Positions 53,737-64,000 of a stretch of DNA of 64,000 nucleotides are shown piece after piece (the first letter of the stretch is position 1; each line of letters opens with the position of its first letter). Origin of the DNA: Dipteris shenzhenensis (lineage: Eukaryota; Polypodiophyta; Polypodiopsida; Gleicheniales); NCBI GenBank assembly GCA_047967505.1, contig CM106540.1; one strand, given 5' to 3'. The translations under genes and the position numbers were made by a program. Below the pieces are notes generated by a model. That model had not been told where the DNA came from, ran no database searches, and was given only the letters and a program-made list of their open reading frames with translations.

Positions 53737-56700
53737 ATGTCTCCATCTTCAACAAGCAGCTCTAGTGAGGATGAATCCCTCCGTATCCACCATCGCGAAA
53801 TGTGGTTGGAGCAAAAAATCAAATGTCTGTGTGATCGATGTCGAGGAAACATGTATCGTGCACGCAGGATTACGCTCAATCATATCTCAAAGTATGGAGA
53901 GTGGGATGTGACTGTAAACAGGGTAAGGATTTGTAAGTTAAGGTTGATTGAGATACCTATGGGTGTTCATATGTTTGAGTTATAATGATCCCATTTTAAT
54001 TTGATACAGGATGCAGTGCCACACTCGCACATGTTACCCTATGCCCGTCGTGAGGAGGCGAAGCGTCGGCGATATGAGGTGGGATCTTGAGGAGAGACCG
54101 TTACAGATGCATGGAGTGATGGTGATAGTAGCCCTCCACCATTACCTCATGAAGCCGTGGAGGAGGAGGTGTTTGATGATATGGTGCGGGATTTATATGT
54201 CCATCAAGGGAGGGATAATAGCATGGAGCAGGATGATCTTTTTACCGCAGCATCGACTCCACTGTTTGAGGGGTGCACATTCTCTGTTCTACGTGCCTCC
54301 CTTGAGTTACTAAACTTGCAAACCATTTATGGATGGAGCAATGCAAGTTTGAATGCATTACTCAAGTAAGCTTTAAAGTCGATTTTGCAAACATGGTGAA
54401 TTATGCTAGTGGGTCAATTACTCGAATGCTTTTCCTCATTTATGGTCTTCACGTGCAGGCTATTGTGTAAAATGCTTCCAAGGGAGAATAAATTACCGAC
54501 CTCAAGAGATATGGCAAGGCAACATGTGACCTCTCTTGGAGGATTAGATTACAAGCGCATCCATGCATGTGTCAACGATTGCGTTTTGTTTCGTGGACTA
54601 CATAAGGATGCAAGAGAGTGTCCTACTTGTGGAGAGGCAAGATATAGAGCAGATCTCAAAACCTTCGACGTGCCTCGTAAGGTATTGCGACATTTTCCCA
54701 TAATCCCTCGCATCCAACATATGTTCAAGTGCAAATCTATTGCAGAGCTCATGTCATGGCATTCCTCCCATCGATCAACCGATGGCAAGTGGAGAACTCC
54801 CGCGGACTCTCCTGCGTGGAAGCATATTGAAGACACATGGCCAAGCTTCAAGGAAGAACCTAGGAGCTTGAGACTTGGATTGGGTATGGACGGTGTGAAC
54901 CCATTTGGTCTCAAAAGCACGTCTTACAGTGTATGGCCAGTGGTATTGGTGAATTACAATCTTCCACCCTCTATGGCTATTAAGAAAGGACATGTCATGC
55001 TGTCCCTTCTAATTCATAGGAAACATAAAGTCAAAAACCCTGATGTTTATTTGGAGCCTTTGATTGATGAGCTAGAGATACTTTGGAGAGGTATCGAGGT
55101 GCATGATGTGAGCAGGCCTCCCTCGTCACGAGACTTCAACTACAAAGCAGTCTTGATGTGGACGATGCATGACTTCCCAGGCTATGGCGAGTGTTCAGGT
55201 AAGCATTGCATTTTTTAATTATGAATAGGCAAGGACGTGGCACTCTAAACCCACCTTCCACTCTTAATTGCATCTATTGTTTCAGGTCTCACTACATCGG
55301 GTTACCATGCATGTCCTGTTTGTGGTCCTTCGCTAGTTGCCTCACGGGCAGATGCATTGAATAAGGTCATCTATGAGAATCACCATCGATTTCTCCCACC
55401 TGATCATCCTAGATATGTTGCCCCTTGGAATGAAGTCCTCCCACATTCACTCACCGCGGGAGATTGGATGAGAATTTGGGACGGTTCCATGACTCCTCCA
55501 CCACTTGGCATGAGCCCAATAGGATTTGTAACTATTGGCTGGAAGTAAAGATTGGCTATATTGGTTGAAAGTGAGGATTGCACGCTAACACTTTATTTTG
55601 TTTAGATACTCCATCTTTTATCGTTTACCATATTGGTCCCACCTCAAGATCAATCACCTGCTCGATCCCATGCATATCTTCAAGAATGTGGCATCTACCA
55701 TTTGGGAGCATTTGAATGGGACACGAGATTCGGCAGGCATAAGGGAGGATCTACGTACCACAGGGAGGATGCATGAAGCTTGGCCTCAAGAGAGACCAAA
55801 TGGCCGTGTTTTTTTACCTCGTGCACCGTGGGTGTTATCAAAGCTAGAGATGGCGATGGTGAAGCACGCTATTACTACAATTCGTACTCCCACTAGATGC
55901 ATGAGGTGTTTGAAGGGAGCCTTTACAAAGAGCAAGAAAAGAGGTGTAGAGCAATTATATGGCTTGAAATCTCATGATTGGCACAAGATGCTCCAAGTAA
56001 GTATTTTATATGCATAATATCTTTTTTCTTTCAAATTTGTGAGTGAATAGCTATAAGCAACTAATCAAAACCACCTCCTCGCGGGTTCAGTTCATACTAC
56101 CTACTAGCATTTCACGTAGTGCATCAAAGGACGTGAAAGATTGTATTTACAAGATGGGCGAGCTTGTGAGGTATGTGAGCTCAAAGGAAATAGATCCCAC
56201 CATGCTTGAGAATGCTCGAGTTATGTCAGTGGAGGCGGTTTGTTTAGTGGAGGAGACATTTCCACGTTCTATTCTCACAAGCCAACTACATCTCATAGTG
56301 CATTTGGTGGATGAGATTGCTATATGCGGTACTATACATGCACGATGGTTGTTCTTCCTCGAGCGCTTCATGAAGACCTTGAAGGGCTTCATGAGACAAA
56401 ATGCAAGACCTGAAGGTAGCATGGCTGAGGGTTGGTTGGTACAAGAGTCACTTGTATATATTTCTGAGTTTCTTGTTGATGTGGATAGCTCTCTCCCACG
56501 ACTATGGAGAGATGATGAAGACCTAAGGATGACCTCTATTGTGCCTCAAGGAAAAGGACGCAAAAAAGTAATAGACACGGAGTTGCATAATAGTATCAAC
56601 CTCTTTTGCGTGCTTAATAGTGATGTGATGAAAAGATGGGTGACAAGATACGAGGATGCAAAGGCAAGAAGACAAGAAGAAAGGGCCCTCTTTCGTACAC

Positions 56701-57722
56701 AGCACGGATCTCGTGTGCCATACCCTCAGCGTCTAAGAGCACTTCCAAAGGATATTCATGTGGATTGGCTACTTGATGAAATGGAGAAGGCAGAGAAAGA
56801 CGAGGGGATGCATATCACAATGGAAGAATGGGAGTATGCTAGGGGATGCATGAGCAAGGTCGGTATATAGAATGTTATGCATAAGTTAGGAGGTTTTTAT
56901 AATTTAGATTGCTTATTTAATTGATTTTTTCTTGGTGTAGTGCCCTATGTTCAATACTATATGGTGTGAGGGCAAGCATTTTCGAACACAATGGATTGAT
57001 GATAAGAGAAACACACAAGATTGCGGCGTCATTGCTAGCTTTGAGGGAGCCAATGGAGTCATGGATGATTATTGTGGCATAATCCAAGATATCATTATGC
57101 TTGACTTTCGACGCTTCTTCGTGTATGTTTTGGATGTAAAGTGGTTTAAGGACGTGGTGGAAAGAGGCCCTAATGCAACAATCAAACGCCATGCAAGTGG
57201 CTTTGTAACTATTGACTCCACAAAGTTTTGGCAAAGTAGGAAGGACACACTAATACTACCCCAACAATGTAAACAGGTACTGTGCACACACATAAAAATA
57301 CTCGCTTTTAAATATTTGATGCAAGAAAAGTAACATGATTGTATTTGTGTTTGAATTAGGTTGTCTATCAACCAATGGTGGATAATAATAGGTGGTGGCA
57401 TATCATACCTATTATGCCACGTTCCAAAGTGATGTATAGTACATTTACTAATATGGAGCGTATGGAGGATGATCATGGCCATGGACGTGATGATGACCAT
57501 GATACAAGAGAGGAGGATGATCATGAGATAGGAGATACAGATATTGAGGCCGGCATTACCCGTGAGGACGAGCCTACCATTGGAGATCTTGATTTCGATG
57601 AGCACATGAGTGGCACAAGTAGTAGTGGGTTGAATGTATTTGTAGATCTAAACACTTGTTTGGATTTTGAAGTAGATAGTTTGGCAAGGGTTGATCTCAT
57701 TGAGGATGAGATTGAACCGTAG
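53737..57722 (+). pseudogene. Element 2 tnp2 transposase gene, eight exons, two defects
   Basis: Exons 53737-53922, 54010-54365, 54459-55198, 55286-55517, 55606-55996, 56091-56858, 56941-57276 and 57360-57722 sum to 3372 bases, a multiple of three (about 1123 residues). The tnp2 core is seen as YKRIHACVNDCVLFRGLHKD, ECPTCGEARY, HACPVCGPS, HHRFLPPDHP and LLDPMHIFKNV. A DUF4218 domain follows (HDWHKMLQFILPTS ... RWLFFLERFMKTLKGF, ARPEGSMAEG), then a DUF4216 domain (CGVIASFEGANGVMDDYCGI, VKWFKD) and an acidic tail. Defects are a TGA at 54088-54090 and loss of the intron-4 donor (AATAGG where element 1 has GTAAGG). tnp2 cuts and joins CACTA ends. Confidence 0.9.
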
Positions 57723-57889
57723 CCCCACAATTGATATTGGCAAAACTATTTTACATATTGTCTCATTCTCCTCATTTCCCTTAATTCTTGTATATGTGGG
57801 CTTGCAAAAAATTATGTGCTTTGATAATCATGGGCAATGTTTGGAAAGCAATGATGTACACCAAAATCTCACTTACTGTATTCTCTGGA

Positions 57890-58165
57890 GCGCGTCTAAC
57901 AACGCGTCTAAATGCGCGTCTGATTCTCTTCTCAGTGTAAACGCGCAAATAAACACGCAAATACACGCGCAAATAGACGCACTAATAAATGGGATGTTAG
58001 ACGGGCCCGTATTTTCTCAGGTCTAACGCGCAAATAAATGCGGTGATTGATGCGCAAATGGACGAGCATTTAGCCGTGCTAATAGACGCGCCCGTAATTT
58101 CTCTACTAGAGCAACGCCTATAGACGCGCCCGCTATTTTGCGCGTCTACCAAGCGCGTCTATAGT
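57890..58165. promoter_or_regulatory. Right subterminal motif array of element 2
   Basis: CGTCTAACAACGCGTCTAAA, CAAATAGACGCACTAATAAA and similar, ending AGCGCGTCTATAG before the terminal repeat. Confidence 0.87.
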
Positions 58166-58182
58166 TGCTTTGTGTTGTTGTG

Positions 58183-58185
58183 CCT
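58183..58185. repeat. Target-site duplication CCT of element 2 (right)
   Basis: CCT directly after TTGTTGTG. Confidence 0.88.
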
Positions 58186-58621
58186 GTCGTGTCAAGCTCG
58201 TACGCTGGCCACTCGTAGCTAGGGACTACACGGGACTACGCTGACCACTCGAAGCTAGAGAACCGAGTCTCGACGGTTGGGGAGTACGTCGATGGCTCGC
58301 CGAGATAGAAGGACCTCCTGACGGCATGGGGGAAGGGGCATAAGACGGGATGGCAGAAGGGACATAAGACGGCATGGGGGAAGGGGCATAAGACGGTACG
58401 GGGGAAGGGGCATAAGACGGCTGTGCGGACTCCACTGGGGTGATCTAAGGCAGTGTGGGGTGGCTCGGAGTCTGTAGTGCCGACTCCTGGGGAGTGTTAA
58501 GGGTACCCGTCATGTACTCGTATAACTCCGCAGGACTAGGAGGATGCCCTAAAATGTTATATAAATCCTTCCATATCGATTCCCGCGGATCAGGTGAGCT
58601 AGAAGCACTTCCTCCCCACAT
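58186..58621 (-). pseudogene. Element 1 Transposase_24 gene, 5' portion
   Basis: Starting at the ATG 58621-58619, it reads MWGGSASSSPDPRESIWKDL, then LGHPPSPAELYEYMTG. After a stop/frame change near 58440 come the PSYAPSP repeats (58290-58430) and HRRTPQPSRLGSLASSGQRS. A TAG near 58227 corresponds to CAG in derivative 3. The gene is cut by element 2 at 58183 and continues at 51988. Confidence 0.82.
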
Positions 58622-59677
58622 GTTTAACTGGAAAAAAGGAAACAAATCTATTACTTTGGGAGCTCAGAAGAAAGGGGAAAAAAAAAGGGAAAAAAAAAGA
58701 GGCTCTGTCAGAGCGCGTCTATAGACCCGTCTGATATGCGCGTCTATAGACGCGTCTAACAGAGCGTTTAACAATTCAAGTAAAAGCGCATCTAACAGTC
58801 CGTCCAGCAATCCGTCTAACAATGCGTTTACAAGCGCGTCTAACAGCGTGTCTAACAGCCCGTCTAAACATCCGTCTAACAGCGCCTTTAAAAGCGCATC
58901 TAACAGTGCGTTTAAAACTCCGTTTAACAGGGCGTCTGTGTGAGCGTCTACATACACGTCTGTGTGTGTGTGTAACAAGACAGATGCATAGATAGACGTG
59001 CTTGTAGACGCGCGTTTAGATGCACCCTCAGACGCCTCTATACATGCGCTCCGACAGGCGAGAATACTAAAAAGTCGAAAAGGACGTTTCGCCCGACAAA
59101 AGAACGTGTCGCTCATACCTAGATGCTGCATTTCATGGATGTGAGAAAGTACAAAACTGGAAAGAGCAAGCAAGAACAACTTCAAAAGGACTTACTTGGA
59201 AAAAGGTATGGAAGGATCTTTCTTTTCCAAACTTGTTTCTTCTCCTTGTTCGTACTCCTCCTCTTCTTTAGGCTTGGAAGCAAGTGTAGGTACGGTCCCT
59301 TTCTCTTGAGTGAAAGCTTGGAACTATGTATGGGAGGCTCTCTCTTAAGCTTTGAATCTATAGAACTGCTAATAAAGAAGGAAGAAAGCCGCTCGCGAAG
59401 TTTAAGTAGTGAAAAGAAAAGCAAAGCGAGCGGCGCGCCGAAAAGCAGGTTTAAAAGTCGTGTCTATAGTCGCGTCTACTAGCGCATCTATAGTCGCGTC
59501 TGAATACACAGAGTAGATGCGTCTATTAGCGCGTCTATGGGCACGTTTAAATACACAGAGTAGACGCGCAGTTAGATGCGACATTAGCCGCGACAATAGA
59601 TGCGGCTATAGACGCAACACAGAGTTTAAGTTAAGCATTTGAAGAAGAGCAAATTTGGTGGGTTGTTTGTTTGTAGG
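58622..59677. promoter_or_regulatory. Central divergent promoter region of element 1 with two motif arrays
   Basis: This lies between the start codons of Transposase_24 (minus) and tnp2 (plus). Array one (58706-59060) has GCGTCTAACAGTCCGTCTAA-type units, array two (59455-59620) GTCGCGTCTACTAGCGCATC. Unique sequence between them contains CTAGATGCTGCATTTCATGG and a probable donor near AAAAAGGTATGG. The first array starts CTGTCAGAGCGCG and the mirrored end reads CGCTCCGACAGGCG. Confidence 0.7.
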
Positions 59678-62600
59678 ATGTCTCCATCTTCAACAAGCAG
59701 CTCCAATGAGGATGAATCCCTCCGTATCCACCATCGCGAAATGTGGTTGGAGCAAAAAATCAAATGTCTGTGTGATCGATGTCGAGGAAACATGTATCGT
59801 GCACGCAGGATTATGCTCAATCATATCTCAAAGTATGGAGAATGGGATGTGACCGTAAACAGGGTAAGGGTTTGTAAGTTAAGGTTGATTGAGATACCTA
59901 TGGGTGTTCATATGTTTGAGTTATGATCCCGTTTTAATTTGATACAGGATGCAGTGCCAACCCGCACATGTTACCCTATGCCCGTCGTGAGGAGGCGAAG
60001 CATCGGCGATATGAGGTGGGATCTTCAGGAGGGACCGCTACGGATGCATGGAGTGATGGTGATAGTAGCCCTCCACGATTACCTCATGAAGCCGTGGAGG
60101 AGGAGGTGTTTGATGATATGGTGTGGGATTTATATGTCCATCAAGGTAGGGATAATAGCATGGAGCAGGATGATCTTTTTACCGCAGCATCGACTCCACT
60201 GTTTGACGGGTGCACATACTCTGTTCTACGTGCCTCCCTTGAGTTACTAAACTTGAAGGCCATCTATGGATGGAGCAATGCAAGTTTGAATGCATTACTC
60301 AAGTAAGCTTTAAAGTCGATTTTCCAAACATGGTGAATTATGCTAGTGGGTCAATTACTCGAATGCTTTTCCTCATTTATGGTCTTCACGTGCAGGCTAT
60401 TGTGTAAAATGCTTCCAAGGGAGAATAAATTACCGACCTCAAGAGATATGGCAAGGCAACATGTGACCTCTCTTGGAGGATTAGATTACAAGCGCATCCA
60501 TGCATGTGTCAACGATTGCATTTTGTTTCGTGGACTACATAAGGATGCAAGAGAGTGTCCTACTTGTGGAGAGGCAAGATATAGAGCAGATCTCAAAACC
60601 TTGGATGTGCCTCGTAAGGTATTGCGACATTTTCTCATAATCCCTCCCATCCAACATATGTTCAAGTGCAAATCTATTGCAGAGCTCATGTCATGGCATT
60701 CCTCCCATCGATCAACCGATGGCAAGTGGAGAACTCCCGCGGACTCTCCTGCGTGGAAGCATATTGAAGACACATGGCCAAGCTTCAAGGAAGAACCTAG
60801 GAGCTTGAGACTTGGATTGGGTATGGACGGTGTGAACCCATTTGGTCTCAAAAGCACGTCTTACAGTGTATGGCCAGTGGTATTGGTGAATTACAATCTT
60901 CCACCCTCTATGGCTATTAAGAAAGGACATGTCATGCTATCCCTTCTAATTCCAGGGAAACATAAAGTCAAAAACCCTGATTATTATTTGGAGCCTTTGA
61001 TTGATGAGCTAGAGATACTTTGGAGAGGTATCGAGGTGCATGATGTGAGCAGGCCTCCCTCGTCACGAGACTTCAACTGCAAAGCAGTCTTGATGTGGAC
61101 GATGCATGACTTCCCAGGCTATGGCGAGTGTTCAGGTAAGCATTGCATTTTTTAATTATGAATAGGCAAAGGACGTGGCACCCTAAACCCACCTTCCACT
61201 CTTAATTGCATCTATTGTTTCAGGTCTCACTACATTGGGTTACCATGCATGTCCTGTTTGTGGTCCTTCGCTAGTTGCCTCACGGGCAGATGCATTGAAT
61301 AAGGTCATCTATGAGAATCACCATCGATTTCTCCCACCTGATCATCCTAGATATGTTGCCCCTTGGAATGAAGTCCTCCGACAATCACTCACCACGGGAG
61401 ATTGGATGAGAATTTGGGACGGTTCCATGACTCCTCCACCACTTGGCATGAGCCGGTAAGGATTTGTAACTATTGGCTGGAAGTAAAGATTGGCTATATT
61501 GGTTGAAAGTGAAGATTGCACGCTAACACTTTATTTTGTTTAGATACTCCATCTTTTATCGTTTACCATATTGGTCCCACCTCAAGATCAATCACCTGCT
61601 CGATCCCATGCATATCTTCAAGAATGTGGCATCTACCATTTGGGAGCATTTGAATGGGACATGAGATTCGGCAGGCATAAGGGAGGATCTACGTACCACA
61701 GGGAGGATGCGTGAAGCTTGGCCTCAAGAGAGACCAAATGGGCAAGTTTTTTTACCTCGTGCACCGTGGATGTTATCAAAGCTAGAGATGGCGACGGTGA
61801 AGTGCGCTATTACTACAATTCGTACTCCCACTGGATGAATGAGGTGTTTGAAGGGAGCCTTTACAAAGAGCAAGAAAAGAGGTGTAGAGCAATTATATGG
61901 CTTGAAATCTCATGATTGGCACAAGATGCTCCAAGTAAGTATTTTATATGCATAATATCTTTTTCCTTTCAAATTTGTGAGTGAATAGCTATAAGCAACT
62001 AATCAACCACCTCCTCGCGGGTTCAGTTCATACTACCTACTAGCATTTCATGTAGTGCATCAAAGGACGTGAAAGATTGTATTTACAAGATGGGCGAGCT
62101 TGTGAGGTATGTGACCTCAAAGGAAATAGATCCCACCACGCTTGAGAATGCTCGAGTTATGTCAGTGGAGGCGGTTTGTTTAGTGGAGGAGACATTTCCA
62201 CGTTCTATTCTCACAAGCCAACTACATCTCATAGTACATTTGGTGGATGAGATTGCTATATGCGGTACTATACATGCACGATGGTTGTTCTTCCTCGAGT
62301 GCTTCATGAAGACATTGAAGGGCTTCGTGAGACAAAATGCAAGACCCGAAGGTAGCATGGCCGAGGGTTGGTTGGTATAAGAGTCACTTGTATATATTTT
62401 TGAGTTTCTTGTTGATGTGGATAGCTCTCTCCCATGACTATGGAGAGATGATGAAGACCTAAGGATGACCTCTATTGTGCCTCAAGGAAAAGGACGCAAC
62501 AAAGTAATAGACACGAAGTTGCGTAATAATATCAACCTCTTTTGCGTGCTTAATAGTGATGCAGTGATGAAAAGATGGGTGACAAGATATGAGGATGCAA

Positions 62601-63658
62601 AGGCAAGAAGACAAGAAGAAAGGGCCCTCTTTTGTACATACCACGGATCTCGTGTGCCATACCCTCAGCGTCTAAGAGCACTTTCAAAGGATATTCATGT
62701 GGATTGGCTACTTGATGAAATGGAGAAAGCAGAGAAAGAAGAGGGCATGCATATCACAATGGAAGAATGGGAGTATGCTAGGGGATGCATGAGCAAGGTC
62801 GGTATATAGAATGTTATGCATAAGTTAGAAGGTTTTTATAATTTAGATTGCTTATTTAATTGATTTTTTCTTGGTGTAGTGCACTATGTTCAATGCTATA
62901 TGGTGTGAAGGCAAGCATTTTCGAACACAACGGATTGATGATAAGAGAAACACACAAGATTGCGGCGTCATTGCTAGCTTTGAGGGAGCCAATGGAGCCA
63001 TGGATGATTATTGTGGCATAATCCAAGATATCATTATGCTTGACTTTCGACGCTTCTTTGTGTATGTTTTGGATGTAAAGTGGTTTAAGGACGTGGTGGA
63101 AAGAGGCCCTAATGCAACAATCAAACGCCATGCAAGTGGCTTTGTAACTATTGACTCCACAAAGTTATGGCAAAGTAGGAAGGACACACTAGTACTACCG
63201 CAACAATGTGAACAGGTACTGTGCACACACATAAAAATACTCGCTTTTAAATATTTGATGCAAGAAAAGTAACATGATTGTATTTGTGTTTGAATTAGGT
63301 TGTCTATCAACCAATGGTGGATAATAATAGGTGGTGGCATGTCATACCTATTATGCCACGTTCCAAAGTGATGTATAGTACATTTACTAATATGGAGCGT
63401 ATGGAGGATGATCATGGCCATGGACGTGATGATGACCGTGATACGAGAGAGGATGATGATCATGAGATAGGAGATACAGATATTGAGGCCATTACCCATG
63501 AGGATGAGCCTACCATTGGTGATGTTGATTTCGATGATCACATGAGTAGCACAAATAGTAGTGAGTTGAATGTATTTGTAGATCTAAACACTTGTTTGGA
63601 CTTTGAAGTAGATAGTTTGGCAAGGGTTGATATCATTGAGGATGAGATTGAACCGTAG
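59678..63658 (+). pseudogene. Element 1 tnp2 transposase gene, eight exons, frameshift and nonsense codons
   Basis: Exons 59678-59863, 59948-60302, 60396-61135, 61224-61455, 61544-61934, 62027-62797, 62880-63215 and 63299-63658 match element 2 almost base for base. Domains are as there: tnp2 core, DUF4218, DUF4216, acidic tail. Differences include a 1-base deletion in exon 2 near 59960 (frameshift), TGA at 61662-61664, TAA at 62378-62380 and TGA at 62435-62437. Each of these nonsense codons is a C-to-T change relative to element 2. The intron-4 donor GTAAGG is intact. Exon 6 has one extra codon (A in SDAVMKRW). This copy cannot encode a full protein. Confidence 0.9.
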
Positions 63659-63824
63659 CCCCACAATTGATATTGGTAAAACTGTTTTACATATTGTCTC
63701 ATTCTCCTCATTTCCCTTAATTCTTGTATATGTGGGCTTGCAAAAAATTATGTGCTTTGGTAATCATGGGCAATGTTTGGAAAGCAATGATGTACACCAA
63801 AATCTCACTTTCTGTATTCTCTGG

Positions 63825-64000
63825 AGTGCATCTATTTACGCGTCTAAATGCGCGTCTGAGTCTCAGTGTAAACGTGTAAATAAACGCGCAAATACACGTG
63901 CAAATAGACGCGCTAATAAACGGGATGTTAGACGGGCCCGTATTTTCTCAGGTCAAACGCGCAAATAAACGCGGTGATTTATGCGCAAATAGACGAGCGT
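63825..64000. promoter_or_regulatory. Right subterminal motif array of element 1 (cut by window end)
   Basis: ACGCGTCTAAATGCGCGTCT, CAAATAGACGCGCTAATAAA and so on, matching 57890-58060. The terminus itself is not reached. Confidence 0.85.

Larger units (their letters stand above)
51992..58182 (+). mobile_element. CACTA element 2, complete, nested in element 1
   Basis: 6191 bp. The left end CACAACAAGACAAAGCACCC and the right end (complement) CACAACAACACAAAGCAACT form an imperfect terminal inverted repeat that extends through ATAGACGCG. A 3-bp CCT duplication flanks it. Outside the ends the Transposase_24 gene of element 1 is continuous (GACACGACAGG and GGTAGCAGGCG on the minus strand, as GACACAACACAGTAGCAGGC in derivative 3). 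Inside are a deleted Transposase_24 gene, a full-length tnp2 gene and arrays at both ends. An internal deletion joins the Transposase_24 intron to an array at about 52976. Confidence 0.93.
50355..64000 (+). mobile_element. CACTA element 1 (outer), right end beyond the window
   Basis: It starts at CACAACAAGACAAAGC (50355) with a motif array to about 50620, then the 3' UTR and Transposase_24 gene (minus strand; 50968-51988 and 58186-58621), a central array region, and tnp2 (plus strand; 59678-63658). A terminal array starts at about 63825 and runs off the window. The Transposase_24 gene is split by element 2. Orientation follows tnp2. CACTA elements move by cut-and-paste, using the tnp2-encoded transposase. 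Confidence 0.92.

Noticed and set aside
1-64000. tRNA, rRNA or organelle-derived segments
   Set aside because: No cloverleaf-like or conserved rRNA sequence and no organelle gene were recognised by eye; this was not an exhaustive scan.

Overview
The window is eukaryotic nuclear DNA from a land plant. It holds plant-type Ty1/copia retrotransposons primed by initiator tRNA-Met, CACTA (En/Spm) elements with tnp2 and Transposase_24 genes, a FRIGIDA-like gene fragment, and one spliced cellular gene with GT-AG introns. A seed-free plant (fern or lycophyte) is my guess from the repeat-rich composition and the divergent enzyme sequence; nothing here proves it. Almost everything is mobile or repetitive DNA. 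The only cellular gene that looks intact is an acireductone dioxygenase (six exons, 45917-47232).

Layout. 1-9783: a plus-strand copia element (A) is split by a complete minus-strand copia element (B, 1289-8717) with 252/257-bp LTRs, a TGACA target duplication, and a primer-binding site. B has an unusually long leader that contains an ACGT-box array and an antisense FRIGIDA-like ORF. 9786-11800: a gag fragment, two long pyrimidine tracts and AT-rich repeats. 11982-16341: a decayed minus-strand gene with a ParB-like and a methyltransferase-like segment. 16560-25000: a shuffled three-module satellite of about 8.4 kb, and 25000-26600 further tandem repeats. 28860-30030: a cluster of copies of a 26-bp perfect palindrome that also occurs in the introns of the decayed gene and at its half-site throughout the satellite.

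30085-36990: remnants of a DUF7869-type (DDE-like) transposase family around a 183-bp satellite, with three copies of a MITE that has a run-of-G terminal repeat and 8-bp target duplications. 37100-44610: tandem repeats, CACTA derivatives, a copia fragment, purine and pyrimidine minisatellites, and the 3' end of another CACTA element. 45917-47232: the acireductone dioxygenase gene. 48359-49260: a purine tract running into an old tnp2 fragment.

50355-64000: two nested CACTA elements. Element 2 (51992-58182, 3-bp duplication CCT) sits inside the Transposase_24 gene of element 1, which begins at 50355 and runs off the window. Each carries a tnp2 gene of eight exons. In element 1 the Transposase_24 and tnp2 genes are divergently transcribed from a shared central region. 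Arrays of a TAGACGCG-type motif lie at the termini and also in that centre. Comparing the two copies shows that most nonsense codons arose by C-to-T change, as expected for methylated transposons.
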